A stretch of 64,000 bases of DNA, taken from Gammaproteobacteria bacterium (GTDB lineage: Bacteria; Pseudomonadota; Gammaproteobacteria; DSM-16500). Position numbers and translations under genes: made by a program. Shown one piece after another: positions 29,386 through 38,910 of the stretch; position 1 is the stretch's first letter, and every line of letters starts with the position of its first letter. The notes below the pieces were generated by a model, which saw nothing but the letters and a program-made list of their open reading frames with translations, did no database searches and was not told the origin of the DNA. The stretch is from assembly GCA_013287025.1 (NCBI GenBank), contig JABDEN010000001.1:23901-87900 (forward strand), given 5' to 3'.

Positions 29386-30326
29386 CTATCCCAAATGGAT
29401 CCATTACGACATTGCCAATCGTTATCAAAAGTTTTTAGCAATGGGTCAATAATATTGTTGTCTTTGACAAAAACATTCAGCTCGCGGTTTTTGTCGAAAG
29501 AAGGTTTGGTTAAATTGGTTGATCCCAATATCACGATTTTTTTGTCAATGACGATGACTTTTGCGTGAATAAAATATCGATGTTTAAAACAAATTTTTAC
29601 GCCTGATTTTTTTAAAAATTCCCATTTTTTTTGTGTGGGGTTTTGGCCTTCTGTCAGTATTTCAACTTTCACGCCGCGCTCTGCAGCTTTCGCGAGCGCA
29701 CCAATGATTTGATAATCACTGACGGATTGTGCATAAATCTTTATTTCTTTTTCTGCATGATTAATAAAATTTAAAATGGTAGAACGACTATTATCAGGGC
29801 TAAAAATAAGGTTGGGATGATTGGGAGTAACTTTTTGATGTAAAGCATCGGCTTTGTAAATCTTTTCGATTTCTTGTACTTGGCTTGGATCATCAATCAA
29901 AATCGCAAAATTCCGCTGATTTTTGAAAGAACTTTTCGTGAGATTCATCGTCATGACGAGCGCTTTTTGATGATCGAAAATAAAAGTTTTTTGATGCAAC
30001 AATTGAAAAGCAGGGTTAGGCGTTAAGACATTAATATTTGCGGCTTTCAGTTTTTGTATAGCGTCTAGATTTTGTGTTGCATTTTTATAGGGGAGGGGTT
30101 CCAGCATCACGTTAACATTTTTACCTGATTTTTTAGCATGAATTAATGCATCGATAAAAACAGGGTCGGTGAGTCCATATAAAATAAGGTCGATAGATTT
30201 CGCTTGTTGCATCAGTTGTAAAATGGGTTCGCGGCCGTCATTGGGTTCAATGATGAGTGTGTTTGCGTGAATGGATGCGCTGAAAAGAATGATGATGAAA
30301 GCGAAAAAATTTTTTATGGTATGCAT
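29376..30326 (-). CDS. Secreted phospholipase D-like protein (two HKD motifs)
   Basis: 316 residues with a signal peptide (FFAFIIILFSASIHA). Two complete HxKxxxxD motifs: HQKTFIFDHQK with following LVMTMNLT at about residue 110-125, and HAKVIVIDKKIVILGSTNLT at about 265-284. This is the phospholipase D superfamily, closest in layout to the small secreted nuclease/phospholipase type (Nuc, PLD-like) with two HKDs in about 300 residues. It could cut phospholipid or nucleic acid; the sequence does not decide. The last residues and the TGA stop lie in the family D repeat, so the native C-terminus may have been altered. Confidence 0.85.
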   Translation of the reverse strand: MHTIKNFFAFIIILFSASIHANTLIIEPNDGREPILQLMQQAKSIDLILYGLTDPVFIDALIHAKKSGKNVNVMLEPLPYKNATQNLDAIQKLKAANINVLTPNPAFQLLHQKTFIFDHQKALVMTMNLTKSSFKNQRNFAILIDDPSQVQEIEKIYKADALHQKVTPNHPNLIFSPDNSRSTILNFINHAEKEIKIYAQSVSDYQIIGALAKAAERGVKVEILTEGQNPTQKKWEFLKKSGVKICFKHRYFIHAKVIVIDKKIVILGSTNLTKPSFDKNRELNVFVKDNNIIDPLLKTFDNDWQCRNGSIWDRSS

Positions 30327-30415
30327 AGTGTCATCGTTATTTTTATTATAAGGTTGCGTATTATGATGGTTTTGTTTGGAATATACAAGTGAGGGTTTAT
30401 AGCAATTCTCTGCGA

Positions 30416-31012
30416 TTAAATCACATCCCTTCCTGCAAACGCATGCGCAAGCGTGCCGCTATCAATATATTCTAATTCACCACCCAGCGGGACACCGTGT
30501 CGGATGCGGGTGACTTTGATGGGGTAGGGTTTAATAAGTTCGGAAAGATAATGTGCGGTTGCTTCGCCTTCGACCGTTGGGTTGGTCGCAACAATAATTT
30601 CTTTGAGATTTTCATCGGAAAGAAAGAGAGATAATTGTGGAATGCCTATTTCATTTGGGCCAATGCCATCGAGCGGAGAAAGATGCCCCATTAACACGAA
30701 ATAAAAACCGCGATAATTTCCCATTTGTTCAATTGCAAAAATATCCGCGGGACTTTCAACGATACATAATAGAGTAGAATCACGAGCGGTGGTTTGGCAG
30801 AGTTTACAAAGTGGATGTTCGCTAAACGTACGGCATTTTTGGCAATGTTTAATATCTTGCATGGCATCGAGTAACGTTTTCGCGAGATGTTTGCCACGTT
30901 CACGATTGCGTAAAAGTAATTGAAAAGCCATGCGTTGCGCTGTTTTGGGGCCGACCCCCGGTAAACAGCGCAGTGCTTCGATTAATTGTTCCAACAATAA
31001 GCTGCATTGCAT
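30416..31012 (-). CDS. recR: Recombination protein RecR
   Basis: 198-residue RecR, part of RecFOR which loads RecA on gapped DNA. The N-terminal helix-hairpin-helix is [20 protein letters not shown], the zinc finger [16 protein letters not shown], and the Toprim domain begins [16 protein letters not shown], followed by [14 protein letters not shown]. Length is standard. The third gene of the conserved dnaX-ybaB-recR cluster, separated here from ybaB by about 200 bp that hold palindromic repeats. Confidence 0.97.
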   Translation of the reverse strand: MQCSLLLEQLIEALRCLPGVGPKTAQRMAFQLLLRNRERGKHLAKTLLDAMQDIKHCQKCRTFSEHPLCKLCQTTARDSTLLCIVESPADIFAIEQMGNYRGFYFVLMGHLSPLDGIGPNEIGIPQLSLFLSDENLKEIIVATNPTVEGEATAHYLSELIKPYPIKVTRIRHGVPLGGELEYIDSGTLAHAFAGRDVI

Positions 31013-31046
31013 TTAACGAATCGCTTTTACAAAAACACTCTCTGTG

Positions 31047-31211
31047 ATGCCATCATGTTTTTACAGAGGTCTCTACACAAGTCAAAGAACTCGTCGTCCC
31101 GCGGCTTGTCCGCGGGATCCAGAAAGCCTGCAATGCCGCTCTGGATCCCGCGGACAAGCCGCGGGACGACGGTTGTGTAGAGATCTATGACGCTTTTAGC
31201 TGGCATGACAA
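31047..31211. repeat. Composite repeat: family A inside family B, between recR and ybaB
   Basis: A full family A palindrome is at 31092-31172. It is flanked by CTCTACACAA / TTGTGTAGAG and by outer TGATGCCATCATG / TAGCTGGCATGACA arms of family B. Same nesting as at 15518-15654. It interrupts the ybaB-recR operon without touching either coding sequence. Confidence 0.75.
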
Positions 31212-31218
31212 TGAAACT

Positions 31219-31548
31219 TTAATCAGTCGGTGGTAATTCAAAACCTTCTGGTAATTTAATACCGGTAAGCGAAGACATTTTATCGCGTGTGCCTTTTTCG
31301 ATTTTGCTAGCCGCATCATTGATCGCCGCAGCAATTAAATCTTCCACAATTGTCTTCTCTTCTTTCATTAAGCTTGGATCTAGGGTGACGCGTTTCGCGA
31401 TATGTTGGCCATTCATCACGATTTTTACAAGACCGCCGCCAGATTGACCCGTCACTTCCATCTCGGAAACTTGTTTTTGAATTTCTTGCATTTTTTTCTG
31501 CATTTCTTGCGCTTTCTTCATGAGATCGCCTAAACCGGGCTTATTCAT
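31219..31548 (-). CDS. ybaB: YbaB/EbfC nucleoid-associated protein
   Basis: 109-residue DNA-binding protein of the YbaB/EbfC family: LMKKAQEMQKKMQEIQKQVSEMEVTGQSGGGLVKIVMNG-type N-terminus, then VEDLIAAAINDA. Forms a tweezer-shaped dimer. Second gene of the dnaX-ybaB-recR cluster, starting 68 bp after dnaX. Confidence 0.95.
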   Translation of the reverse strand: MNKPGLGDLMKKAQEMQKKMQEIQKQVSEMEVTGQSGGGLVKIVMNGQHIAKRVTLDPSLMKEEKTIVEDLIAAAINDAASKIEKGTRDKMSSLTGIKLPEGFELPPTD

Positions 31549-31616
31549 TTTTTACACTCCTAAGTTGATATAATAAATAAATTCACAATCCTAACAAAAA
31601 TACCTATTTTTCGCCA

Positions 31617-33221
31617 TTAAAACGTTTTAATGGAGTCCATATCGAGGGTCGCATCAAAGAGCCCCATGATTTTTTGGATGTCATCATCGTTTTTAATAGC
31701 TTCGGTTGCTTTTGCCATACGTTCAGAATTTTCTTCTCTTTGTTTTTTAATCGGTGTTTCGCCCTCCGTTGTTGTTATTTTAATGTCTAACTTCATTGTT
31801 TTTTGGAAGTATTTTGCTAGCGCCTCTTCAATACGTTCGGTTAATTTTTTATTGAGCATAGGCTCATGCTGAATGGCAAGCGCTAAAGTAATTCTGTTAT
31901 CCAAGATTTCAACAAGGGTGCAATTCGAGGCGAGCGCATACGTCATGCCAGTCAATGTTAATTTTGACAGAATATCAATCCAAGTACGGGTATTGTCGAA
32001 AGTCGGCGGCAAGGGTGCGGAAATGGTCGGTTTTGCGGGAACCGTCGTGGTATCTCGGACAAGATCTTTGACGAGATCTTTCACTGCTGCTTTCACGGCG
32101 ATTTCAGGATGAGATTTGATGGCGGTGGGTTGTGTCGTTGCTGCAGCAGTCATCGGTCGAAATGCCAACATGCGTAGTAGAATCATTTCAAATCCCTGAT
32201 GCGGATTTGGTGCATGGGGTAAATCTCGACGGCCATTTAATGCAATTTGATAAAAAAGCTGAATGTCTTCCGGTTTATACTGTTTGGCAAGCGTCGTGAT
32301 ATCAGACACGGTTGCTTTCGCGAGAGGCACCACTTGCGCCACACTGATTTGATGTAATATCGATAATAAATCATCGAGCGCTTGATAAAAGTTAGCGGCA
32401 TGCGCCTCTAAATTTTCAACTTCATTTAATAGAGCGACACCATCATTTTTTTGTAAAGCATACAATAAACGAAATAAAGCATCTTCCGAGATACTTCCCA
32501 GCATTTGTTGGGTGTCTTTGATATTGATTTTTCCGCCACAAAAAGCAATGGCTTGATCCAATAAACTTAAAGAGTCTCGTACGCTGCCATCGGCCGCATG
32601 CGCTAATTGTGATAAAGCATTTTCTTCAAAAGTAATATCTTCCTTTTCACAAATATATTGCAAATGTTCTTTTAATAATTCGAGTGGCACGCGCTTTAAA
32701 TGAAATTGTAAACAGCGCGATAATATGGTGATAGGAAGACGTTTTGGATCTGTGGTTGCTAATAAAAATTTGACGTAAGGCGGAGGTTCTTCGAGGGTTT
32801 TTAACAGTGCATTAAAACTATGCTGTGAAAGCATGTGCACTTCGTCAATTAAATAAATTTTGTAGCGCCCCTGGGACGGTTGATAATAAACATTTTCCAA
32901 TAATTCACGGGTATCTTCGACTTTGGTGCGCGAGGCTGCGTCGACTTCTAATAAATCTAAAAACCGTCCTCCGTCAATGGCCGTGCAATTTCGGCAAGTC
33001 ATACAAGGTGTTGCGGTAACACCTATTTCACAGTTGAGGCTTTTTGCGAAAATGCGCGCAATCGTCGTTTTGCCTACGCCTCGCGTGCCGGTGAATAAAT
33101 AGGCATGATGCAATCGATTCTCTGAAAGTGCATTGGATAACATTCGCAGAATGGGCTCTTGCCCAATCATTTGTGAAAAAGTACGCGGTCGCCACTTACG
33201 TGCTAAAACTTGATATGTCAT
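31617..33221 (-). CDS. dnaX: DNA polymerase III subunit gamma/tau
   Basis: 534 residues. AAA+ clamp-loader core with Walker A TGTRGVGKTTIARIFAKSL, four-cysteine zinc module in CEIG...CMTCRNC, Walker B YLIDEVHMLS and sensor 1 LATTDPKRLPITILSRC. The C-terminal part (from about 385) is variable, Pro/Thr-rich, then the tau region that binds the polymerase alpha subunit. I saw no A-AAA-AAG-type frameshift site with the right phase, so gamma may not be made by frameshifting. Conserved order after ffs and before ybaB-recR. Confidence 0.95.
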   Translation of the reverse strand: MTYQVLARKWRPRTFSQMIGQEPILRMLSNALSENRLHHAYLFTGTRGVGKTTIARIFAKSLNCEIGVTATPCMTCRNCTAIDGGRFLDLLEVDAASRTKVEDTRELLENVYYQPSQGRYKIYLIDEVHMLSQHSFNALLKTLEEPPPYVKFLLATTDPKRLPITILSRCLQFHLKRVPLELLKEHLQYICEKEDITFEENALSQLAHAADGSVRDSLSLLDQAIAFCGGKINIKDTQQMLGSISEDALFRLLYALQKNDGVALLNEVENLEAHAANFYQALDDLLSILHQISVAQVVPLAKATVSDITTLAKQYKPEDIQLFYQIALNGRRDLPHAPNPHQGFEMILLRMLAFRPMTAAATTQPTAIKSHPEIAVKAAVKDLVKDLVRDTTTVPAKPTISAPLPPTFDNTRTWIDILSKLTLTGMTYALASNCTLVEILDNRITLALAIQHEPMLNKKLTERIEEALAKYFQKTMKLDIKITTTEGETPIKKQREENSERMAKATEAIKNDDDIQKIMGLFDATLDMDSIKTF

Positions 33222-33243
33222 GAAAGCCGTTCCTAATGGAGGC

Positions 33244-33349
33244 AGCTGATACCAGCCTGACTTCGGCGCCCGCGTCTGCTATTACCGTTGCTTCCTTCCG
33301 GACCTGGCGGGGTTCATAACATAGCGTCGCGAAGAGACCAGCATCAACT
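33244..33349 (-). ncRNA. ffs: 4.5S signal recognition particle RNA
   Basis: On the minus strand the core contains CAGGTCCGGAAGGAAGCA, the conserved SRP domain IV tetraloop and internal loop. The ends pair: GATGCTGGTC near the 5' end with GGCTGGTATC near the 3' end, extended by AGTT/AGCT, giving the long hairpin of the short bacterial SRP RNA. Binds Ffh to target membrane proteins. Position between tRNA-Ser and dnaX is conserved in gammaproteobacteria. Ends are set from the pairing and may be off by a few bases. Confidence 0.92.
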
Positions 33350-33360
33350 ACCATGTGCAG

Positions 33361-33452
33361 TGGCGGAGAGAGAGGGATTCGAACCCTCGGTACGTCGTTA
33401 AACGTACACACACTTTCCAGGCGTGCTCCTTAAACCACTCGGACATCTCTCC
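33361..33452 (-). tRNA. tRNA-Ser (anticodon GGA)
   Basis: 92-nt tRNA with long variable arm, as for serine. Acceptor GGAGAGA pairs with TCTCTCC, followed by G and an encoded CCA (33361-33363). T-loop GGTTCGAATCC. The anticodon stem CACGC/GTGTG encloses loop CTGGAAA with anticodon GGA at 33416-33418, reading UCC and UCU. Lies just upstream of ffs on the same strand. Confidence 0.96.
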
Positions 33453-33617
33453 GACTTTTGTGCGCGTAAGATTAAACTAGAAAGAGAGATTCCGCAATCA
33501 AAAGATTTCATGTGAAATAGGTATTATTTTTCAAAATGTTAGAATGGCATGACATTTTTAGGAACAAATTACACAAAAAAGAGTATAATTTACTTAACGA
33601 AAGTTAAAAGGTGGCGC

Positions 33618-36350
33618 ATGAAGAAATCTGAATTTCGAAGATTAATGAAGAGCTTAAGCAATCCTCTTGAATTTAAACAACAACTGGGTGATATTTCAGA
33701 CTATTTTTCTACGCTAACTGGCGAACTTCCCCCGTTTATAAAACAAAAAGATCTTATTTTTTGGTTTCAAAAAAGTATTGCAAAAGAGACGACGATGGAG
33801 GCAGGCTTAATTCGCTATTTTCAAAATCCCTATTTTGTCAATCGACTTTTATTTGGAAAAGGAAGTACTAATTATCATGGTTCGCTTTTACATAAAGATA
33901 AAGATCGATATAAAAAACGCTATATGGAAGAAGGAAAAAAATTCCTTTACAGTTTATTCGCGACCGGTTCTTTTGAGGTCGTCGATAAAGAAGTCGAGGG
34001 CCCAAATTTTTCTTCCATTTATAAAAATGCGAACTATAAAAAACTTGCACGAGATGCAAGATTATTTACTCAAATAAAAAAAGAAATGATAGAAAAACTG
34101 TTAAACAAAAAAAGCATTTACGAAGATGTAGAAGATATCGTAGATGACCAAAAAAATCGCGGCAAAATGCTGCAACACCTTAGTTATACTTCACAAGAAA
34201 TGCGCTGGAATGAATACATGGCATTATTTCGAAAAGTAGAGGAAAAACAGCTTCAGGAAAACGCCGAAATAAATGAAAAATCAAAAGAAATCACGGATGA
34301 AGAAGCTAAAAAAGAACCCATCAAAGCAAAGGACTTTTTTAAAGAATTAAGAGACGTATCAATGAAGAAAGGGGAGCCGCCATATAATTATCGCACTAAC
34401 GTGCTTACAATATTTAAAAGCGATCCTTTACCTGCCTTTATTAAAGATGAAGATATCTTAAGATTTATTGTCAGTGACTCTGAGCTTGCAGACGCGCTTA
34501 TCGAATCGAAGTCTCGATCTAATAGTTTGGTCATTCGTCTCCAACAATACCCCAATCTTGTGAAGGAATTAAGAAGTACGGTAACACGTTTAGGGCTGCA
34601 AGGAATTGCGAAAAAAGATACCAATAAGCTGATTCTGAAAATTGAAAATTCTATTGCGCCCGCATATCCTGAAACGTCACAAAGAAAATTAAGCGATATT
34701 CGCGACGCTTTTCAAGGAAGATATGCTTTAATTGGGGAAGAAATTATTCAAGCATTTGCAAATCAGTATGCATTAGATAATAAATTTGATTTAACTTATC
34801 CCCGTGATGAAAAAAAACTAGGTGAATTACGAGAATTTTTGGATAAATCACTTACCCTGAATGAACACCCGACGACTATCGAAAACCAATGGTATGATTT
34901 GCTATATCCATTTTTTAAAGACGACAAACTTGCAGAAAACGTCAGTAAAAGAATGGCAGAAAGGGTAAGTTATGAATTAGATGCATTACCAAAAGAAGAT
35001 AAAGTAAAAAAAGATAAGCCAAAAAAAGTTGCAGAGGTTAAAGAAAAAAAACCTCTCGAAGAAAAGAAAAAAAGCGAGCCTATTTCTGTTGCGAGTGTTC
35101 CGCTATCTAAAGCCTCCGAAATCACTCGCGCAGAATCAAAACCAGAGGAAGTGCCTGAGCCTGTAAAAGTAGTAACTCCGGCACCAAAAGAACCGACCAA
35201 ACCAGAACCTGTAAAAGTAGTAACTCCGGCACCAAAAGAACCGACCAAACCAGAACCTGTAAAAGTAGTAACTCCGGCACCAAAAGAACCGATCAAACCA
35301 GAACCTGTAAAAGTCGAAGCGAAGAAACCAAAAGAACCGATCAAACCAGAACCTGTAAAAGTCGAAGCGAAGAAACCAAAAGAACCGATCAAACCAGAAC
35401 CTGCACTGCCAGAAACTCCACTCGCATCCATTGTTGAACGTGACATATGGAAAAAAGATTCGAAAAAACTTACAGAGACAACACCTTCACTCGCTGGAAG
35501 TGTAGACCCATCAAAATCAACTTTGGACGAGAATGATATTGCTTTTAATCAAGTGAAAAGCCAAGGAACCTCTTTCGTTGAACAAAGAAATAAAGAGAGA
35601 TATTTTATTTCGTGTCAAACCAAACCAAAAAATATCTCATATCAGCTAGTGAATTTTAGTCGAATTCCAAATGATGATTATCTTTTATATGCTTACGCGC
35701 AAGTGCAAACGTTAAAGAATGCTGAATTGGATAAAGATAAATATATTTTTATTCATACCGATGATGAAATTTTACGAAAAAGTTATTTATTAATATGTCA
35801 ATTGTATCATCTACCACTCGCATCGAAATATCAGAATGAAATCGGAAGTATGGATCATGTGAAAGCAGTGCAATCACGAATGAAAATAATTTTTAATCCT
35901 CCGGCCCCTTCATTTTTTTCACGATTGTTTGCCATGTTTAGTCCGGCTAAAAAAATCGTTCCCGAAAAACCAAAGTTTGGCGCCCCGCCACCCGCAGCCA
36001 ATTCAAAAAGATCGACTCGCGATATTGCCACTTCCTTGCATATTCAAGGGAAAGATATTAAGCCTATGAGTGAAGTACAAATTCTCTGCTTAACGGTACA
36101 AGGTGATATAGAAAATTATAAAAAAGTCTCTATGACTGAAAAAGGGGAAGAAATTGCTCGTTTTAAATTATTAGAAGATCATCATCTTTTACAAAAATTA
36201 CGTGCAAAATCTACAGAAAAATCAGAGAATGAAGCGCTTGATAAAGTTTTAGCGCAAATTACAACATTATTACCAAACTACACAAAGGTGCAAACGCAAA
36301 CAGTGGTTGATACACCCACGCCTGAAATAAAAAGGAGCTTCAAGAAATGA
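33618..36350 (+). CDS. Large orphan protein with Lys/Pro tandem repeats
   Basis: 910 residues from ATG 33618, which has an AAAAGGTGG ribosome site; the frame is open 23 codons further up. No family recognised. The N-terminal 510 residues are charged and helical, with two similar blocks beginning DFFKELRDVS / LMKSLSNPLEFKQQL and containing LPPFIKQKDLIFWF / LPAFIKDEDILRFI, so a duplicated domain of about 270 residues is likely. A linker (about 515-590) has five 16-residue repeats rich in Pro and Lys. The C-terminal 300 residues are again charged. No signal peptide or membrane span. Overlaps the following transporter gene by 4 bp (ATGA). Size and style fit a host-directed protein; unproven. Confidence 0.7.
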   Translation: MKKSEFRRLMKSLSNPLEFKQQLGDISDYFSTLTGELPPFIKQKDLIFWFQKSIAKETTMEAGLIRYFQNPYFVNRLLFGKGSTNYHGSLLHKDKDRYKKRYMEEGKKFLYSLFATGSFEVVDKEVEGPNFSSIYKNANYKKLARDARLFTQIKKEMIEKLLNKKSIYEDVEDIVDDQKNRGKMLQHLSYTSQEMRWNEYMALFRKVEEKQLQENAEINEKSKEITDEEAKKEPIKAKDFFKELRDVSMKKGEPPYNYRTNVLTIFKSDPLPAFIKDEDILRFIVSDSELADALIESKSRSNSLVIRLQQYPNLVKELRSTVTRLGLQGIAKKDTNKLILKIENSIAPAYPETSQRKLSDIRDAFQGRYALIGEEIIQAFANQYALDNKFDLTYPRDEKKLGELREFLDKSLTLNEHPTTIENQWYDLLYPFFKDDKLAENVSKRMAERVSYELDALPKEDKVKKDKPKKVAEVKEKKPLEEKKKSEPISVASVPLSKASEITRAESKPEEVPEPVKVVTPAPKEPTKPEPVKVVTPAPKEPTKPEPVKVVTPAPKEPIKPEPVKVEAKKPKEPIKPEPVKVEAKKPKEPIKPEPALPETPLASIVERDIWKKDSKKLTETTPSLAGSVDPSKSTLDENDIAFNQVKSQGTSFVEQRNKERYFISCQTKPKNISYQLVNFSRIPNDDYLLYAYAQVQTLKNAELDKDKYIFIHTDDEILRKSYLLICQLYHLPLASKYQNEIGSMDHVKAVQSRMKIIFNPPAPSFFSRLFAMFSPAKKIVPEKPKFGAPPPAANSKRSTRDIATSLHIQGKDIKPMSEVQILCLTVQGDIENYKKVSMTEKGEEIARFKLLEDHHLLQKLRAKSTEKSENEALDKVLAQITTLLPNYTKVQTQTVVDTPTPEIKRSFKK
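35156..35395 (+). repeat. 48-bp tandem repeats in the orphan gene (five units)
   Basis: Five consecutive 16-codon units: three PEPVKVVTPAPKEP(T/T/I)K and two PEPVKVEAKKPKEPIK, followed by a partial PEPALPETP. The nucleotide sequence is nearly identical within each type, so copy number could vary between strains by slippage or recombination. The encoded linker is extended and positively charged. Confidence 0.9.
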
Positions 36351-37708
36351 ATGAATTTCAACCGAGAGCACAATGGCATTCTTTTCATAGTTATGTACTT
36401 GTTACAACCGGTGCAATTATCGGTTTAGGCAATGTTTTGCATTTCCCTTTATTGGTCGCAAAATATGGCGGTTTATTCCTTCTTTTTTATGTCTTATGCG
36501 AATTAATGATTAGTTTACCGCTGCTTTTTGGAGAATTATTGATTGGTCGCCGGGGCAAACAAAATCCCGTCGGTTCCATCAGTATTTTAGCGATGGAGGC
36601 GGATGCCAATCGATACTGGGGGAAATTGGGTTGGCTTTGTGTTTTCGTTGTCACGATTACGCTATGTTATTATATTGTTTCTGCAGCTTTTCCAGCCGGA
36701 TATTTTATCGATAGCTTAAAAGAATTATCGATTCATGGTAATCAAACCGTACCAGTGACATTGGACACGAATTTACAAACGAACTTTTTTAAATTAGAAC
36801 TTTGTTTTCTCCTCTTCCTGTTTTTAGCGATGCTTGTGGTTTATCGTGGTATTAATCGAGGTTTAGAGCAAATTTCTTCGATTACGGTTCCGCTTTATTT
36901 TATCATTTTTCTTGGTCTCGCCATTTACATTAATATCAATGGCAATTTTATGAGTTCTCTCCATGAGCTCATTGCGATTCATCCTTCACAAACTGTCCTT
37001 ACCGTGTTTGTCGCAGCTCTCGCTTTTGCTTTCTTTAAATTTGGTGTGGGAATGGGCACCATGATTGTTTATGGTTCTTATCTTCCTTATTCGGTATCTT
37101 TAGCAAGATCGACGTTGGTTGTTGTTTGTATTGATGCGCTCGTGTCGTTGCTTTGTTATTTTATTGTCAATCCATTGATGTTGACGATGCCAGTGGATAC
37201 CTTCGTGCATGAAGTGACGAATCGCAATATCATTCATATTTTCACGAATATTCCGCATGGTATTCTCATTGCGGCGGTATTCTTTTTCGGCGCAATATTA
37301 GCCGCATGGACACCGATTATTGCCATGATGGAAACTGCTGTGATTACCTTAATCGAGCGTTTTCAATTATCACGCGGCAAGGCCGTATTTTATATTTTCT
37401 GTTTGATATTTTTGATCGGATCTTTGCAAGTTTATGCCATTCAGAATTGGTCTTCTGTTATTTTTTGGCATGGCATTTCGATTAATCTTTTCCTCAAAGA
37501 TTTCACGACAAATGTGTTAGCACCGCTTTCTGCTTTATTGATCGTGATATTCGTAGGTTACATCGTCAAACGACAAGTGAGTATGAATGAATTGCAATTT
37601 AGCCCATTCTTTTATTCCATTTGGCGATTCCTCGTGCGATACATCGCGCCCATTTCGATAATTATTGTTATTATCACGGAGACGATTTTAAACACCTGGA
37701 TTTTTTAA
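36347..37708 (+). CDS. NSS-family sodium-dependent transporter
   Basis: 453-residue polytopic membrane protein. The first helix has TTGAIIGLGNVLHFPLLVAKYGG, the unwound-helix motif of the neurotransmitter:sodium symporter family, followed by FYVLCELMISLPLLFGELLIGRRG. About 11-12 helices. Bacterial members import amino acids with Na+. The start overlaps the end of the upstream orphan gene by 4 bp, so both are probably co-transcribed although no functional link is obvious. Ends 4 bp into dapE, convergent. Substrate unknown. Confidence 0.87.
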   Translation: MNEFQPRAQWHSFHSYVLVTTGAIIGLGNVLHFPLLVAKYGGLFLLFYVLCELMISLPLLFGELLIGRRGKQNPVGSISILAMEADANRYWGKLGWLCVFVVTITLCYYIVSAAFPAGYFIDSLKELSIHGNQTVPVTLDTNLQTNFFKLELCFLLFLFLAMLVVYRGINRGLEQISSITVPLYFIIFLGLAIYININGNFMSSLHELIAIHPSQTVLTVFVAALAFAFFKFGVGMGTMIVYGSYLPYSVSLARSTLVVVCIDALVSLLCYFIVNPLMLTMPVDTFVHEVTNRNIIHIFTNIPHGILIAAVFFFGAILAAWTPIIAMMETAVITLIERFQLSRGKAVFYIFCLIFLIGSLQVYAIQNWSSVIFWHGISINLFLKDFTTNVLAPLSALLIVIFVGYIVKRQVSMNELQFSPFFYSIWRFLVRYIAPISIIIVIITETILNTWIF

Positions 37709-38832
37709 AATATATTAACCAAAATTTCTTCGTATATTTTAGTTAATATTTCTAAATCTTCGATTTTCACATGCTCATCAATTTGATGCACACTCGCATT
37801 GATGGGCCCAAGTTCAATCACTTCCGTGCCAGTTGGCGCAATAAAGCGTCCATCGGATGTGCCACCACCGGTAGAAAGGACAGGCGTGAGACCAGTAACA
37901 TCCGCAATTGCCGATTGCGTAGCATCCATTAATTTCCCCTGTTTTGTTAAAAAAGGGTTGCCGGAAAGGTCCCACTGACAATCAAAATCTAACTGGTTTT
38001 TTTCTAAAATATGCATGACACGTTGCTGGATTTCTGCCACGGTCAGCGCAGTACTAAAACGAAAGTTGAAAAGACATTCTAAGTTACCAGGAATAACATT
38101 GGTTGCATTGGTCCCTGAGTGAATATTTGAAATTTGAAAACTGGTAGGGGGAAAAAATGCATTGCCTTCATCCCATTTTTCTTTTGTTAAATCATGAAGC
38201 GCACTTGCAAATAAATGTATGGGATTTTTTGCGAGTTCTGGAAAGGCCACATGACCTTGTTTTCCAAAAATGGTTAATTTTCCGTGTAAAGACCCACGTC
38301 GTCCCACTCGAATTTGATCACCGAGTTGATACTGACTACTGGCTTCACCAATAATGCAGTAATCTATTTTTTCATTTCTATTTTGTAAGACTTCCATCAC
38401 TTTTTTGGTGCCATTAATACTGGCTCCTTCTTCATCACTGGTGATTAAAAAGCCGATTGATCCATTAAAATGGGGATTTTTTTCAATAAAATTTTCTGCG
38501 GCTATCATCATTGCCGCAAGTCCGCTTTTCATATCCGCGGCACCACGTCCATATAAAAAACCATCGCGTGTGGTAGGCGTAAAAGGATCTGACGTCCATT
38601 GGTCAATCGGACCCGTTGGCACAACATCGGTATGGCCCGCAAAAACAAACAAGGGCGCTTTATCACCTAATCTTGCCCATAAATTTTGAACATCACCAAA
38701 AGGTAACCATTCGATGTGAAAACCCATTTTTTTTAAACGTTCTGCAATGATTTGTTGGCATCCGGCATCGAAGGGCGTGACAGATGGAGCGCGAATTAAA
38801 CTTTCTGTTAATTCAAGCGTTGCAGACCACAT
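37705..38832 (-). CDS. dapE: Succinyl-diaminopimelate desuccinylase
   Basis: M20-family metallohydrolase making LL-diaminopimelate for lysine and peptidoglycan. Zinc ligands in FAGHTDVVPTG and YGRGAADMKSG, catalytic Glu in TSDEEGASINGT, and LSTGGGTSDGRFIAP near the end. 375 residues, as in E. coli. dapD, the enzyme two steps earlier in the same pathway, is 2 kb downstream, separated by a divergent aldehyde dehydrogenase gene. Confidence 0.95.
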   Translation of the reverse strand: MWSATLELTESLIRAPSVTPFDAGCQQIIAERLKKMGFHIEWLPFGDVQNLWARLGDKAPLFVFAGHTDVVPTGPIDQWTSDPFTPTTRDGFLYGRGAADMKSGLAAMMIAAENFIEKNPHFNGSIGFLITSDEEGASINGTKKVMEVLQNRNEKIDYCIIGEASSQYQLGDQIRVGRRGSLHGKLTIFGKQGHVAFPELAKNPIHLFASALHDLTKEKWDEGNAFFPPTSFQISNIHSGTNATNVIPGNLECLFNFRFSTALTVAEIQQRVMHILEKNQLDFDCQWDLSGNPFLTKQGKLMDATQSAIADVTGLTPVLSTGGGTSDGRFIAPTGTEVIELGPINASVHQIDEHVKIEDLEILTKIYEEILVNIF

Positions 38833-38910
38833 ATTATTTCCTCAGAAAAAGATTTCACCTAGAAAAAAATCATAATAATATAAACTGCCTATCTTGATAA
38901 GGATATTGAT

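Noticed and set aside
31617..33221. Programmed frameshift site in dnaX
   Set aside because: A-runs exist (near 31670, 31740 and 31845 on the complementary strand) but none gives A-AAA-AAG in the proper phase; no claim made.
34970..35446. 158-codon minus-strand frame rich in Gly, Ser and Phe repeats
   Set aside because: Mirror of the Pro/Lys tandem repeats of the plus-strand gene; repeated DNA keeps all frames open.
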